NCBI GenBank assembly: GCA_030066045.1
Contig: JASJCJ010000009.1
Location: 1 to 64,000 of the forward strand
Direction of reading: 5' to 3'
DNA from: Calothrix sp. MO_167.B12
GTDB taxonomy: Bacteria; Cyanobacteriota; Cyanobacteriia; Cyanobacteriales; Nostocaceae
Length of the DNA: 64,000 bases
This document shows positions 17,561 to 26,235 of this stretch, piece after piece (position 1 is the stretch's first letter; each line of letters opens with the position of its first letter). A program made the position numbers and the translations under genes. The notes beneath the pieces were generated by a model that saw only the letters and a list, made by a program, of their open reading frames with translations, was not told where the DNA came from and ran no database searches.

Positions 17561-18304
17561 ATGACCTCTGCAATAGATCCCAGCACAGAGTTAACTCCAT
17601 TTCCAGACCATACGCAACTACCAGAGTCCGACGGCACATTTGTGAAAAATTTCCAGGAGCATCCCCAAAGCATCCTTCTCACCGACTCCATTCAACCAAT
17701 ATTACAACAACGCCACACCGATGGGCAGTATTGTATTGGTCAAGATAGTGGAATTTACTGGCGCATGACTGAACCCCCAGAACGAGGTGCGGAAGCTCCT
17801 GATTGGTTTTATGTCCCCAATGTACCACCTACGTTAGATGGGCAAATTCGACGTTCCTATGTATTATGGCGAGAACATATCGCTCCCTTGATTGCATTAG
17901 AATTTGTCTCTGGGAACGGTGAAGAGGAACGAGATAAAACTCCTTGGACTGGTAAATTTTGGATTTATGAACAGGTAATTCACCCAGCTTTCTATGGCAT
18001 TTATGAAGTCAGTAAAGCCAGTGTGGAAGTTTATCACCTTGTTGGAGGGCAATATCAGTTATTACCAGCAAACGAGCGGGGGCATTATTCCATCACTCCG
18101 TTGGGAGTTGAATTAGGGATTTGGCAAGGACAATACCAAAATTTGGAATTACCTTGGCTGCGTTGGTGGGATTTACAAGGTAACTTGCTCTTAACTGGTG
18201 ATGAAAGAGCGAAACAGGAAAGTCAAAGAGCCGAACAGGAAAGCCAAAGAGCTGAACACTTGGCTGCTCAATTACGTGCTTTGGGAATAGAACCGGAAGT
18301 TTGA
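17561..18304 (+). CDS. Uma2-family protein (DUF820), tandem copy 2
   Basis: 247 aa from ATG 17561. The ~45 bp upstream (AACCCTTATAAAATGCAAAGG) is also shared with copy 1, so the duplication included the 5' region. The protein matches copy 1 along its length (for example DSGIYWRMTEPPERGAEAP and PLIALEFVSGNGEEERD). The main difference is one 7-residue coiled-coil heptad (EQERQRA) missing from the tail, equal to one 21-nt unit. Cytoplasmic; function unknown beyond the predicted nuclease-like fold. Confidence 0.86.
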   Translation: MTSAIDPSTELTPFPDHTQLPESDGTFVKNFQEHPQSILLTDSIQPILQQRHTDGQYCIGQDSGIYWRMTEPPERGAEAPDWFYVPNVPPTLDGQIRRSYVLWREHIAPLIALEFVSGNGEEERDKTPWTGKFWIYEQVIHPAFYGIYEVSKASVEVYHLVGGQYQLLPANERGHYSITPLGVELGIWQGQYQNLELPWLRWWDLQGNLLLTGDERAKQESQRAEQESQRAEHLAAQLRALGIEPEV

Positions 18305-18339
18305 TATTCTATATAATCTGGGGATGAGAAGACATAATA

Positions 18340-19122
18340 ATGCCAAGATACTTGCAAATATTAGGATTATTTTGGAGTGCTGCGATCGCATCAGAAATGG
18401 AGTATCGCTTTAACTTCCTTTTAGCTACCCTTAGTAGTTTAGGCAATCTTGTGGGTAGTATGTTTGGCTTATTCTTATTTTACAGTAAAGGTTACACATT
18501 TGCGGGTTGGTCGTGGTCAGAGGCTTTAATAGTGGTGGGAATTTTTACGCTATTGCAAGGCTTTTCTGCAACATTTCTTGTCCCTAACCTCAATCGTATT
18601 GTTCGTCACGTGCAGGAAGGAACCCTGGATTTTATCCTCTTAAAACCCATTCGCAGTCAGTTTTGGCTATCCTGTCATACCGTTTCTCCTTGGGGATTGC
18701 CAGATATCATTTTTGGTAGCATTATTATCGGTTATGCAGGGGAAAAACTTGGTTTAGGCTGGAGTAATTACTTACTAGGTTTACCACCATTATTTTGTGG
18801 GTTGGTAATACTCTATAGCCTGTGGTTTATGTTGGGTGCCACTAGTATCTGGTTTGTCAAAATTTATAATGTTACTGAAGTCTTGCGGGGTTTATTAGAA
18901 GCGGGACGTTATCCTATGGTGGCTTATCCTGTGGCTTACCGCTTTTTCTTCACTTTTGTAGTGCCAGTAACTTTTTTAACTACTGTACCGGCGGAGGCTC
19001 TATTGGGTAGGGTTCAAACAACTGGTTTGATTGGTGCAGCTTTATTGGCGATAGGACTATTTTTTGTTTCTACGATATTCTGGCGGTTTGCCTTGAGATT
19101 TTATACTAGTGCGTCCAGTTAA
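18340..19122 (+). CDS. ABC-2 type transporter permease (DUF990)
   Basis: 260 aa with six predicted membrane helices. It matches the DUF990 class of ABC-2 export permeases: ASEMEYRFNFLLATLSSLGN at the N-terminus, VQEGTLDFILLKPI in the middle, and the C-terminal signature VVPVTFLTTVPAEALLGR. Such permeases pair with a second permease and an ATP-binding subunit, neither of which is adjacent. It starts 35 nt after the upstream Uma2 gene. The substrate is unknown. Confidence 0.86.
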   Translation: MPRYLQILGLFWSAAIASEMEYRFNFLLATLSSLGNLVGSMFGLFLFYSKGYTFAGWSWSEALIVVGIFTLLQGFSATFLVPNLNRIVRHVQEGTLDFILLKPIRSQFWLSCHTVSPWGLPDIIFGSIIIGYAGEKLGLGWSNYLLGLPPLFCGLVILYSLWFMLGATSIWFVKIYNVTEVLRGLLEAGRYPMVAYPVAYRFFFTFVVPVTFLTTVPAEALLGRVQTTGLIGAALLAIGLFFVSTIFWRFALRFYTSASS

Positions 19123-19261
19123 TGTAATTTATGTCTGAATTGCAAAATTACAAGGTATCCAGAAACAGTTGAAATGTAATATTATGTTCGCTTAATGACT
19201 TGTAATTCCTGCTTGAGTTACCCAACCCTATCTTAACTGTTTTCACTTGGTTGCAATACAG

Positions 19262-19430
19262 TCGCTTACCTCACCCCTTCCCCTCTCCTTATTAAGTAGA
19301 GGGGTTTTCGGAGAACGAGGTGAGGTAAAATTTGTATTCTATTCAACCGAAAACCGCTATATATCAAGGAAGCTTTCCGGTTCCCACTACCGCATATTTT
19401 TGAAAAATTGAGATGCTCCCTACCATACTT
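19262..19430. repeat. fragments of two mini-element families
   Basis: CCCCTCTCCTTATTAAG at ~19281 matches one end of the 185-bp family. AAGGAAGCTTTCCGGTTCCC followed by GAAAAATTGAGATGCTCCC at ~19366-19425 matches the right half of the element at 45340-45465. No gene lies between 19123 and 19449. Confidence 0.65.
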
Positions 19431-19449
19431 CCTTTACTATTTAGGTGTT

Positions 19450-21573
19450 TTAGACAAAGTCGATATCAGTATAGTTATAGTTATCGGCGACAATTGCGAT
19501 GATGTCAAAACTTGAAGAAAATGTCAGGCTGCTTTCAGCACCAACAGTTGATGTGTCGTAAGCACCACCACTGCCAATTATGTTGTTAACAGTAATATCT
19601 ACATCTACCATAGAGATTTCTGATGTACCATCAGTAGTTAGTAAATTGTCGCTAGCTTTTTCATCTGCAACAAAGAAGTTGCCGACAGCAATGAAGTTTC
19701 GCCCAAAGATATAGTTTTGGGATTTGTTGAGTTGAATCCGATCCTCACCAGTCTCGAAATCAGTAATGAAGGCGAAGTCATTGAGACCATAAAATCCGCC
19801 GCCTCCAACATAGTAAGGATTTTTTGCATCTCCAACCACAAATTTATCTGCATCAGCACCTCCGGTGAGGATATCTATCTCAGATAGACCTGGTTTTACA
19901 CTGGTAGTATCAACACCAATTAGAGTATCTTTACCACCTAAACCAGAGAGTGAATCATTCCCTTTTCCACCTTCGAGGATATTATTTTTGTTGTTCCCAA
20001 CAATGCTGTCAGCCTGTGAAGTACCAGTAACATTGACAAAGTTCTGAACTTGGAAACTAGCTGAACCCAGCCCTGGAATGCCATTAACAGTCAGACTTTC
20101 CTGAGCTAAGTTCACATCCAATGATGTTGTGTTACTCGTACCAGTAGAACCATCAATGGCGTTAGCTTTTCCTGCCGCCCCAATAATCTTATCAATGTTG
20201 AGTATTTGATCAGTACCTGCAAAGCCTTTGTCAACAACACCAACAGCCTCTAAAGTAATTGCTTGACCCAGATGACTATAGTCAGCGGTATCAAATCCAG
20301 TACCACCATCTAAAAGATCAAAGCCACTTCCTCCAATTAAGGAGTCATTTCCACTACCACCGTCTACAATATCGTTCCCATCGTAGAAAAAGATAGAAGA
20401 AGAGAGTTTACTTTGATTACCTCCACCAATCACATCATTACCAGCACCACCCAGTACAGTGTCATTTCCACCAAGTCCAAAGACTGTGTCATTACCTCCT
20501 CTACCATCGAGGAAGTTATTGTTGTTGTCACCGATAATTGTGTCATCTTGTTCAGTACCAATGACATTGACAAAGTTCTGAACTTGGAATGTTACTGAAC
20601 CCAGTCCTGGAATGCCATTAACAATCAGACGTTCTTGAGCTAAGTTAACATCCAATGATGTTGTGGAACTCGTACCAGTAGAACCATCAATGGCGTTGGC
20701 TTTTCCTGCCGCCCCAATAATCTTCTCCATGTTGAGTATTTGATCTTCACCCAAAAAGCCTTTGTCAACAACACCAACAGCCTCTAGAGTAATTGCTTGA
20801 CCCAGATGACTATAGTCAGCGGTATCGAATCCAGTACCACCATTTAAAATATCAAAGCCACTTCCTCCAATTAAGGAGTCATTTCCACTACCACCGTCTA
20901 CAATATCGTTCCCATCGTAGAAAAAGATAGAAGAAGAGAGTTTACCCTGATTACCTCCACCAATTACATCATTACCAGCACCACCCAGTACGATATCATT
21001 TCCACCAAGTCCAAAGACTGTGTCATTACCTCCTCTACCATCGAGGAAGTTATTGTTGTTGTCACCGATAATTGTGTCATCTTGTTCAGTACCAATGACA
21101 TTGACAAAGTTCTGTACATTGAACTTTAATGTACCCAGTCCTGGAACACCATTGACAATCAGACTTTCTTTGGCAAGATTAACATTTAATGATGTTGTGG
21201 AACTCGTACCAGTAGAACCATCAATGACGTTAGCTTGTCCCACTGCCCCAACAATGCTCTCTATCTCAAACAGTCTATCTGTACCAAAAAAACCTTTATC
21301 TACAAAACCACTAGCTTCCAGGGTAATAGCCTGACTTAAATTACTATAGTCAGCAGTATCAAATCCAGCACCCCCCACAAAAATGTCGTTACCAAAGCTA
21401 CCGAAAATGCGATCATTTCCTTCCAGAGCAATAACAAGATCGTCGAAGAAGGTGGTATAGAGCAAGTCATCAAAGGGAGTACCAACAATTATGTTATAGA
21501 AACTTGATATATTCTCCGCAGATATCTCTGATGGAGTATATACTGCTAATTCTTCAGAGTTTAGTGTTTCCAT
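19450..21573 (-). CDS. RTX (hemolysin-type calcium-binding repeat) protein
   Basis: 707 aa, acidic, with no N-terminal signal peptide, as expected for type I secretion through an uncleaved C-terminal signal. Gly/Asp-rich nonapeptides occur throughout (GRGGNDTVFGLGGNDTVLGGAGNDVIGGG). The protein contains internal modules of ~178 residues (534 nt), each with DTADYSHLGQAITLEAVGVV, IDGSTGTSSTTSL and VQNFVNVIGTEQDDTIIGDN. The two central modules are almost identical and two outer ones are partial. The last ~120 residues contain FVVGDAKNPYYVGGGGFYGL and a DITDFETG-like DFAFITDFETGEDRIQL segment. Function is unknown; S-layer, adhesion or surface roles are common for cyanobacterial RTX proteins. No type I secretion genes are nearby. 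Confidence 0.88.
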   Translation of the reverse strand: METLNSEELAVYTPSEISAENISSFYNIIVGTPFDDLLYTTFFDDLVIALEGNDRIFGSFGNDIFVGGAGFDTADYSNLSQAITLEASGFVDKGFFGTDRLFEIESIVGAVGQANVIDGSTGTSSTTSLNVNLAKESLIVNGVPGLGTLKFNVQNFVNVIGTEQDDTIIGDNNNNFLDGRGGNDTVFGLGGNDIVLGGAGNDVIGGGNQGKLSSSIFFYDGNDIVDGGSGNDSLIGGSGFDILNGGTGFDTADYSHLGQAITLEAVGVVDKGFLGEDQILNMEKIIGAAGKANAIDGSTGTSSTTSLDVNLAQERLIVNGIPGLGSVTFQVQNFVNVIGTEQDDTIIGDNNNNFLDGRGGNDTVFGLGGNDTVLGGAGNDVIGGGNQSKLSSSIFFYDGNDIVDGGSGNDSLIGGSGFDLLDGGTGFDTADYSHLGQAITLEAVGVVDKGFAGTDQILNIDKIIGAAGKANAIDGSTGTSNTTSLDVNLAQESLTVNGIPGLGSASFQVQNFVNVTGTSQADSIVGNNKNNILEGGKGNDSLSGLGGKDTLIGVDTTSVKPGLSEIDILTGGADADKFVVGDAKNPYYVGGGGFYGLNDFAFITDFETGEDRIQLNKSQNYIFGRNFIAVGNFFVADEKASDNLLTTDGTSEISMVDVDITVNNIIGSGGAYDTSTVGAESSLTFSSSFDIIAIVADNYNYTDIDFV

Positions 21574-21935
21574 GTTTTGATTATTTTTTGTTTGATGAAT
21601 TGGTTGTTTTATTCAGGTAAAAAAGACGAAAATTTATCTCAAATATCATATTGGTGCAAGTACAAAAAATTGATGAATCACCCCAATATAAAGATGAAAA
21701 CGTGTAAATTATAGACAAATTTTCAAAGCGCGATCGCGTTTTTCAAGTAATAGAAATGATGATGTTGAATTGATTGACGCTCAATACATTAGTGGATTTA
21801 CGTCTATAAACAATATAAGCGGATATAGTTGATTTCAACTAGATGCATATTTGTTGATATTGTTATTATTTAGTGAAGAAATAATAAAGAGTATCTGCTT
21901 TGGCTGTAACTTCAGTTGGTAGGCGTAAACTTCAC

Positions 21936-22121
21936 TCCTCTCCTTATTAAGGATGCTGCTGGCGAATAGTGGGTATGAACCCTGATTATGCTAAAAGCTG
22001 GGGATTATTGTCATAATTTGGACTTGTTTTTTCTGCCCCCACTCCCCCACTCCCCCACTCTCCCACTCTCAAGAGGGTGATACCCCTGATTCGCCATTGG
22101 TATCTTTATTAAGGAGAGGGG
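21936..22121. mobile_element. ~185 bp mini-transposon, CCTCTCCTTATTAAGG-type ends (copy 2)
   Basis: It has the same ends and interior as the copies at 5612 (inverted) and 51536 (direct), including GGATGCTGCTGGCGAATAG near one end, ATTCGCCATTGGTATC near the other and CCCCCACT octamers inside. The rest of 21574-22167 is AT-rich with a GCGATCGCG site and no gene. Confidence 0.82.
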
Positions 22122-22167
22122 TGTCATGAAACGGGTGTAGGGTAGATAATGAGATTTATCGCAGAGT

Positions 22168-24789
22168 CTACAAATTTAATTTTTGCAGTGTCTGCCATAC
22201 TTTAATTAAGTTACCTTGCATTAAAGCCGCAACACCATCGAGAGCTTGAAACTCTAGGGAATCTGGTTTTTTCGCTAAACTAGGCTGGAGAGATTTTTGA
22301 GCTGCTGCTGGTTGCCAATTATATAGTTGTACAAACGCCAGATATGCCCAAGCATAAGGATTCTGGGAATCTAGCTGGGTAACTTTTTTGAAGGCTGCGA
22401 TCGCATCATTTACCCGTTTCTGCAATACATTAGCTAAGGCTAAACTATAAGCCCAATCTTTGTTAGGTGCAATATGCTCTAAGCGGTATCCTAAAGTCAA
22501 CCGTATTTGTACTAAATAATCCTGGATAGGGTCATACTGATTAATACGTCCAATTTCATCAAATACTTTTTCTAAGGCTTTTGTCCCCTGGGGTAAATTA
22601 GCTGCTAAAGTTCGTAATTGAGTTAATAAATCCAACTCTGGTGCTGGAGTAGGAGTAGCTTTGGGGTTAATATTCAGGGTAATATTTGGCACTTGAATCG
22701 GATAAATTTTCCCGGTGACACGGTGCAAATAAGTAGCCTCTAAGGTGTAATTTCCTGGTGTAATTGCAGCAGGGGGTAACATGGCTAGTTTTTCTGTGAC
22801 TTGCAATGTACCTTGGGGTTGTTGCGTACCTGCATCTAAATTACCCATACCGATGCCGTGGTCGTGTATCCAGACATACTTTGATTTGTTTCCTGGGGAG
22901 TTAAGGGAACGCCAAGTTAACAATACTAATCCCTGTTGCAATTCTTTCCAATTACCATTCCAGGTATAGGTGACAGGTAATGGTACTCCCGGTGGTGCTG
23001 TTTCTGGGACTTTAACTTGAGACAGGGTAATCTGAGTTTGTGGTTGTTGGGAAACAGGTTTTACCTCGATTGGAGGTGTTTGGCGGTGATAAAGTTGAAT
23101 AGCACTACCATCCGGTAAATTCCAGGCTTTATTTAACTGAAAATCACCTCCTGACTCCACGAGTTGCACCATTTTAGCTTGGGCTTCTGGTATGGAACCT
23201 TGATTATTAGTTTTAGTCAGAAACCAATCAAGCGATCGCCCATCCTGGGGAATAAACTGGTTTCTGGTTCCCACTTGACGACCGTAAACTTGAAAATTTG
23301 CTAGTGCCCCGTAGTAATTTAAATTATGTTGGTTGATTTCTAGGGTTGAAGGTAATACTCCCAGGGTAGAGCGTAAATAAGGCTGTGTTTGAATAATTTG
23401 ACTAATGACCTGGCGATGGGGAAACTCTTCTCCCATATAAGGATAATGCTGGACTTTGGGACTCAATGCTTGGGTAATCCAGGTTACGGGAATACTACCA
23501 ATTGGAAACATATTGAGTAACATTAATAACACTGCTAGACCCAACGTACCCCAGCGAATCCGTTTTCCCCAGAGATTCTGAAAACGAGTTAAGCCATATG
23601 ATAAAAATACGGAAATTATAGGTAAATATGGCAATACGTAGCGGTCATCTTTATTGGGGTTGAGGGATGAAAGCAAATATGCACCCACGAAGAAGATAGT
23701 TAACCATTTAAGAGAGTTTCTTGGTGATGGGAAATTTGCACTTTTGACTGGTATTTTGCGTTTCCAATAAATTAGTAACAGCCCTATGGGTAAAATCAAC
23801 AGGGGTATAGAAACTTGATGGGGTAGTTGATGCCAATAGAAAGTCCAAGCTTGTATGGTGTTTAGGGGTGCATCACCTTCTGCAATGGCAGAGTCTACTG
23901 TTGCGCGTTTTCCAGAGGTGAGGATAAATAACCAATTGGTGCGATACCAGGAACCAAATACTAATGTAGATATCCCAAAAGCCCCAAGTAACTGTAATAA
24001 CCTTCCCCAACGACGATGAAATAGAGTGTCAAAAAAGACCCAAGCTATCGGCGTAAACAAAAACAATAACGCTGTTTGCTTTACCATTAACGCCAATCCC
24101 AAGCATAAGCCAAAAGCCACAGCGAGAAGGAGTGGGGGAGTGGGGGAGTGAGGGAGTGAAGGAGTGGGGGAGTGGGGGAGTGGGGGAGTGGGGGAGTGGG
24201 GGAGTGGGAGAGTGGGAGAGTGGGGGAATGAGGAAACCTCTCTTGTCTCCTTGTCCCCCTTGTCCCCTTGTCTCCCTGTGACTCGCCAAGCAGTAAGACA
24301 AAAGAAAGTTAATGTGACAACTGCTGCGAGGGGGTAATCTAAGAGAAATTCCAGACGAAAGCGATACAAACCGGGCAAAACTTGACACAATGCAGCTGCC
24401 CACAAACCAACGGATGGGCTAAATAAAATTGTGCCTAAACCATAGACAGAACCAAGTAAAATGGCACTAAATACCAGGATTATCAATGTAGCTTGGTCTT
24501 GTCCCGTACCGAAAATATTTTGTACGTATGCCGTGGCAATGTAAGTCAAAGGCGGTATTTTAGAAGACAATAGCCATAAACTTTGCCACCACTCCCCATT
24601 CAACCACTGGGGGTTTTGTAATGCCCGCCAATAGTTTAAAGTACCTGTAAGATAATCTGCCTGATCCCAACCCGGAATGGAGCGATCAAGAGTAAACCAA
24701 ATGCGATCGCACACTGCACCCAATAGCCATATGATGGTGAGTATTAATAGGCTGTTTTTGGATTTAAAATCAAGAATTTTCCCATTCAC
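22168..24789 (-). CDS. GT39-like membrane glycosyltransferase with TPR-like C-terminus
   Basis: 873 aa. The N-terminal ~450 residues have about ten membrane helices. The first periplasmic loop holds RSIPGWDQADYL, placing an acidic residue where GT-C enzymes (ArnT/PMT type) have their catalytic Asp. Further features are LEFLLDYPLAAVVTLTFFCL and NPNKDDRYVLPYLPI. A soluble region of ~400 residues follows, with a beta-rich part (VKVPETAPPGVPLPVTYTW) and TPR-like helices at ~770-860 (VTQLDSQNPYAWAYLAFVQL). These enzymes move sugars from lipid carriers to proteins or lipids; the acceptor is unknown. An in-frame insertion of four 8-residue repeats (PHSPTPPL type) sits at residues ~186-220 between helices, encoded by an AGTGGGGG octamer array. 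It ends 2 nt from the toxin gene's stop side. Confidence 0.83.
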   Translation of the reverse strand: MNGKILDFKSKNSLLILTIIWLLGAVCDRIWFTLDRSIPGWDQADYLTGTLNYWRALQNPQWLNGEWWQSLWLLSSKIPPLTYIATAYVQNIFGTGQDQATLIILVFSAILLGSVYGLGTILFSPSVGLWAAALCQVLPGLYRFRLEFLLDYPLAAVVTLTFFCLTAWRVTGRQGDKGDKETREVSSFPHSPTLPLPHSPTPPLPHSPTPSLPHSPTPPLLLAVAFGLCLGLALMVKQTALLFLFTPIAWVFFDTLFHRRWGRLLQLLGAFGISTLVFGSWYRTNWLFILTSGKRATVDSAIAEGDAPLNTIQAWTFYWHQLPHQVSIPLLILPIGLLLIYWKRKIPVKSANFPSPRNSLKWLTIFFVGAYLLSSLNPNKDDRYVLPYLPIISVFLSYGLTRFQNLWGKRIRWGTLGLAVLLMLLNMFPIGSIPVTWITQALSPKVQHYPYMGEEFPHRQVISQIIQTQPYLRSTLGVLPSTLEINQHNLNYYGALANFQVYGRQVGTRNQFIPQDGRSLDWFLTKTNNQGSIPEAQAKMVQLVESGGDFQLNKAWNLPDGSAIQLYHRQTPPIEVKPVSQQPQTQITLSQVKVPETAPPGVPLPVTYTWNGNWKELQQGLVLLTWRSLNSPGNKSKYVWIHDHGIGMGNLDAGTQQPQGTLQVTEKLAMLPPAAITPGNYTLEATYLHRVTGKIYPIQVPNITLNINPKATPTPAPELDLLTQLRTLAANLPQGTKALEKVFDEIGRINQYDPIQDYLVQIRLTLGYRLEHIAPNKDWAYSLALANVLQKRVNDAIAAFKKVTQLDSQNPYAWAYLAFVQLYNWQPAAAQKSLQPSLAKKPDSLEFQALDGVAALMQGNLIKVWQTLQKLNL
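24130..24232. repeat. AGTGGGGG octamer array inside a coding sequence
   Basis: Around twelve octamer units keep the reading frame of the glycosyltransferase open because three octamers equal eight codons. A second frame through the array is also open, which explains an overlapping frame of about 124 codons that is not a gene. Confidence 0.88.
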
Positions 24790-24791
24790 AA

Positions 24792-25295
24792 TTAAATTTC
24801 TGTGTTAGCTGCTGTTTCTAAACGATTAGCTTCACTTTCTGCTTCTTGGAGAAGCTCATCCCAATCATCTGGAGGATGACCGTTTGTGAGCATTTTTTTG
24901 AATACTCGATAAGCATCTGTATTACTTCCATAAGCTCGCTTAGAATCCTCATCATTGACCCAAGCAAAGACAATAATTTTGCTAGCTTGGTGATACCGGA
25001 AAAATAGTCGATACTGTTGGAAAAATTTGGCTCTAAACCAGTGCTTATATTCATCACCTAGGGTACTACCTTGGCGATATTCACTGCGAGTTGGATCTTC
25101 AGGAATCACCTCAAAGGCTAACTTAGCTATGGCTGCTAAACGTTTGGTAGCATTTTTTTGTTGATAACTATGGGGATATTTCTGACGTAGACTTTCAACC
25201 TGGGTCAAAAGTTCTTCAAATTGGTCGAGAAACAGCGAATGAGCAAAAATACTCCACCCATTGATTGTTAATGGCTGACTGGTAGACAAACTCAT
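24792..25295 (-). CDS. yhaV: YhaV-type toxin (ribonuclease) of a PrlF-YhaV module
   Basis: 167 aa. It matches the YhaV family: the N-terminal INGWSIFAHSLFLDQFEELL, the central DPTRSEYRQGSTLGDEYKHWFRAKFFQQYRLFFRYH in outline, and IIVFAWVNDEDSKRAYGSNTDA with DAYRVFKKML. YhaV is a RelE-superfamily translation-dependent or ribosome-associated mRNase. Its start overlaps the antitoxin stop by 4 nt, the usual coupling for this module. Normally the pair represses its own promoter. The family length (~155-165 aa) is met, so the toxin looks intact. Confidence 0.9.
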   Translation of the reverse strand: MSLSTSQPLTINGWSIFAHSLFLDQFEELLTQVESLRQKYPHSYQQKNATKRLAAIAKLAFEVIPEDPTRSEYRQGSTLGDEYKHWFRAKFFQQYRLFFRYHQASKIIVFAWVNDEDSKRAYGSNTDAYRVFKKMLTNGHPPDDWDELLQEAESEANRLETAANTEI

Positions 25296-25630
25296 TCATC
25301 CTCGTCAGCAAGTGGTGCATCAATATCTATCTCAACATCGGCAACTAAAGACTGGACGCGGTTGAGCAAATCAGGACTAATTGCTTGTATATGTTGAGGG
25401 TTGTCGCTCATATCTTCAGCCAGAAAACTCAAAAACTTTCCTAACACCGGATCTGACTCTGGCTGTTCGGCACGAGATATAATTACTTGACCGTTCGGCT
25501 GAATGGTGTAGCAGATTTTATCCCGCTTTTGCAAGCCTAAAGCCTTGCGTACAGCGTCTGGAACTGTTGTTTGATAACGATCTGTAAGAGTAGATTCTGC
25601 TTGTAAAGTTGATGCGGTTTGTTTAGCCAC
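25292..25630 (-). CDS. prlF: PrlF-type antitoxin (AbrB/SpoVT fold)
   Basis: 112 aa. The N-terminal half is a swapped-hairpin AbrB-type DNA-binding domain: STLTDRYQTTVPDAVRKALGL and DKICYTIQPNGQVIISRA. The C-terminal half (ESDPVLGKFLSFLAEDM, then an acidic DIDAPLADEDE tail) is the PrlF toxin-binding part. It is first in the operon and overlaps the yhaV-like gene by 4 nt. Autoregulation is expected from the family but no operator was identified upstream. Confidence 0.9.
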   Translation of the reverse strand: MAKQTASTLQAESTLTDRYQTTVPDAVRKALGLQKRDKICYTIQPNGQVIISRAEQPESDPVLGKFLSFLAEDMSDNPQHIQAISPDLLNRVQSLVADVEIDIDAPLADEDE

Positions 25631-25933
25631 AGCGATTCCTACACCTGTAGGTTGATTTAACGTGAGTTCGGAGTTCGGAGTTCGGAGTTAAAATTTACCT
25701 GAGTTCTGTAGAACTCACACTGATTTACTAAGTTTAGGTTAATAGTTGAGTTTATTCTCAACTATTTGGGAAGTGATTCCTCACTTGAAGTGTACAAATC
25801 CTTGACTCATAAGGGTTTTAGCATCAAAATTTCGTCGAACTCACGTTGATTTACAATTACAAAGTAATGCAATTGCATTGTCCAGTCAACCAATTTTAGA
25901 TTTTAGATTTTAGATTGAACCCACAGATAAATC

Positions 25934-26192
25934 TAGTGGTCTGTCCCATTAATTTTGATAGTTTATTGTAGTGCGGGCATCTTGCCCGCTTCCTTACAGC
26001 AGGGAGCGAGACGCTCCCACTACAATTGTTTTATCCCTCAGAACTAATGCGATGAACCACTAGTACTTCACCACATTAATTTTGATAGTTTATTGTAGTG
26101 CGGGCATCTTGCCCGCTTGCTGGAAACAGGGAGCGAGACGCTCCCACTACAATTGTTTTATCCCTCAGAACTAATGCGATGAACCACTGGTA
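25934..26192. mobile_element. two abutting CTAGTG-type palindromic mini-elements
   Basis: Each copy has a left end such as CTAGTGGTCTGTCCCATTAA, a hairpin TGTAGTGCGGGCATCTTGCC, a second hairpin GGGAGCGAGACGCTCCCAC and a right end ATGCGATGAACCACTAG. The first ends and the second begins at the same CTAGTA (26059-26064). No gene is present in 25631-26235. Confidence 0.8.
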
Positions 26193-26235
26193 GAGAGCGC
26201 TGACGTAACACTACGTGCTTTGTACCATTAAGTCC

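Noticed and set aside
24029-24403. 124-codon leftward frame overlapping the glycosyltransferase
   Set aside because: An alternative reading of the octamer array; the main frame has the membrane-protein pattern.
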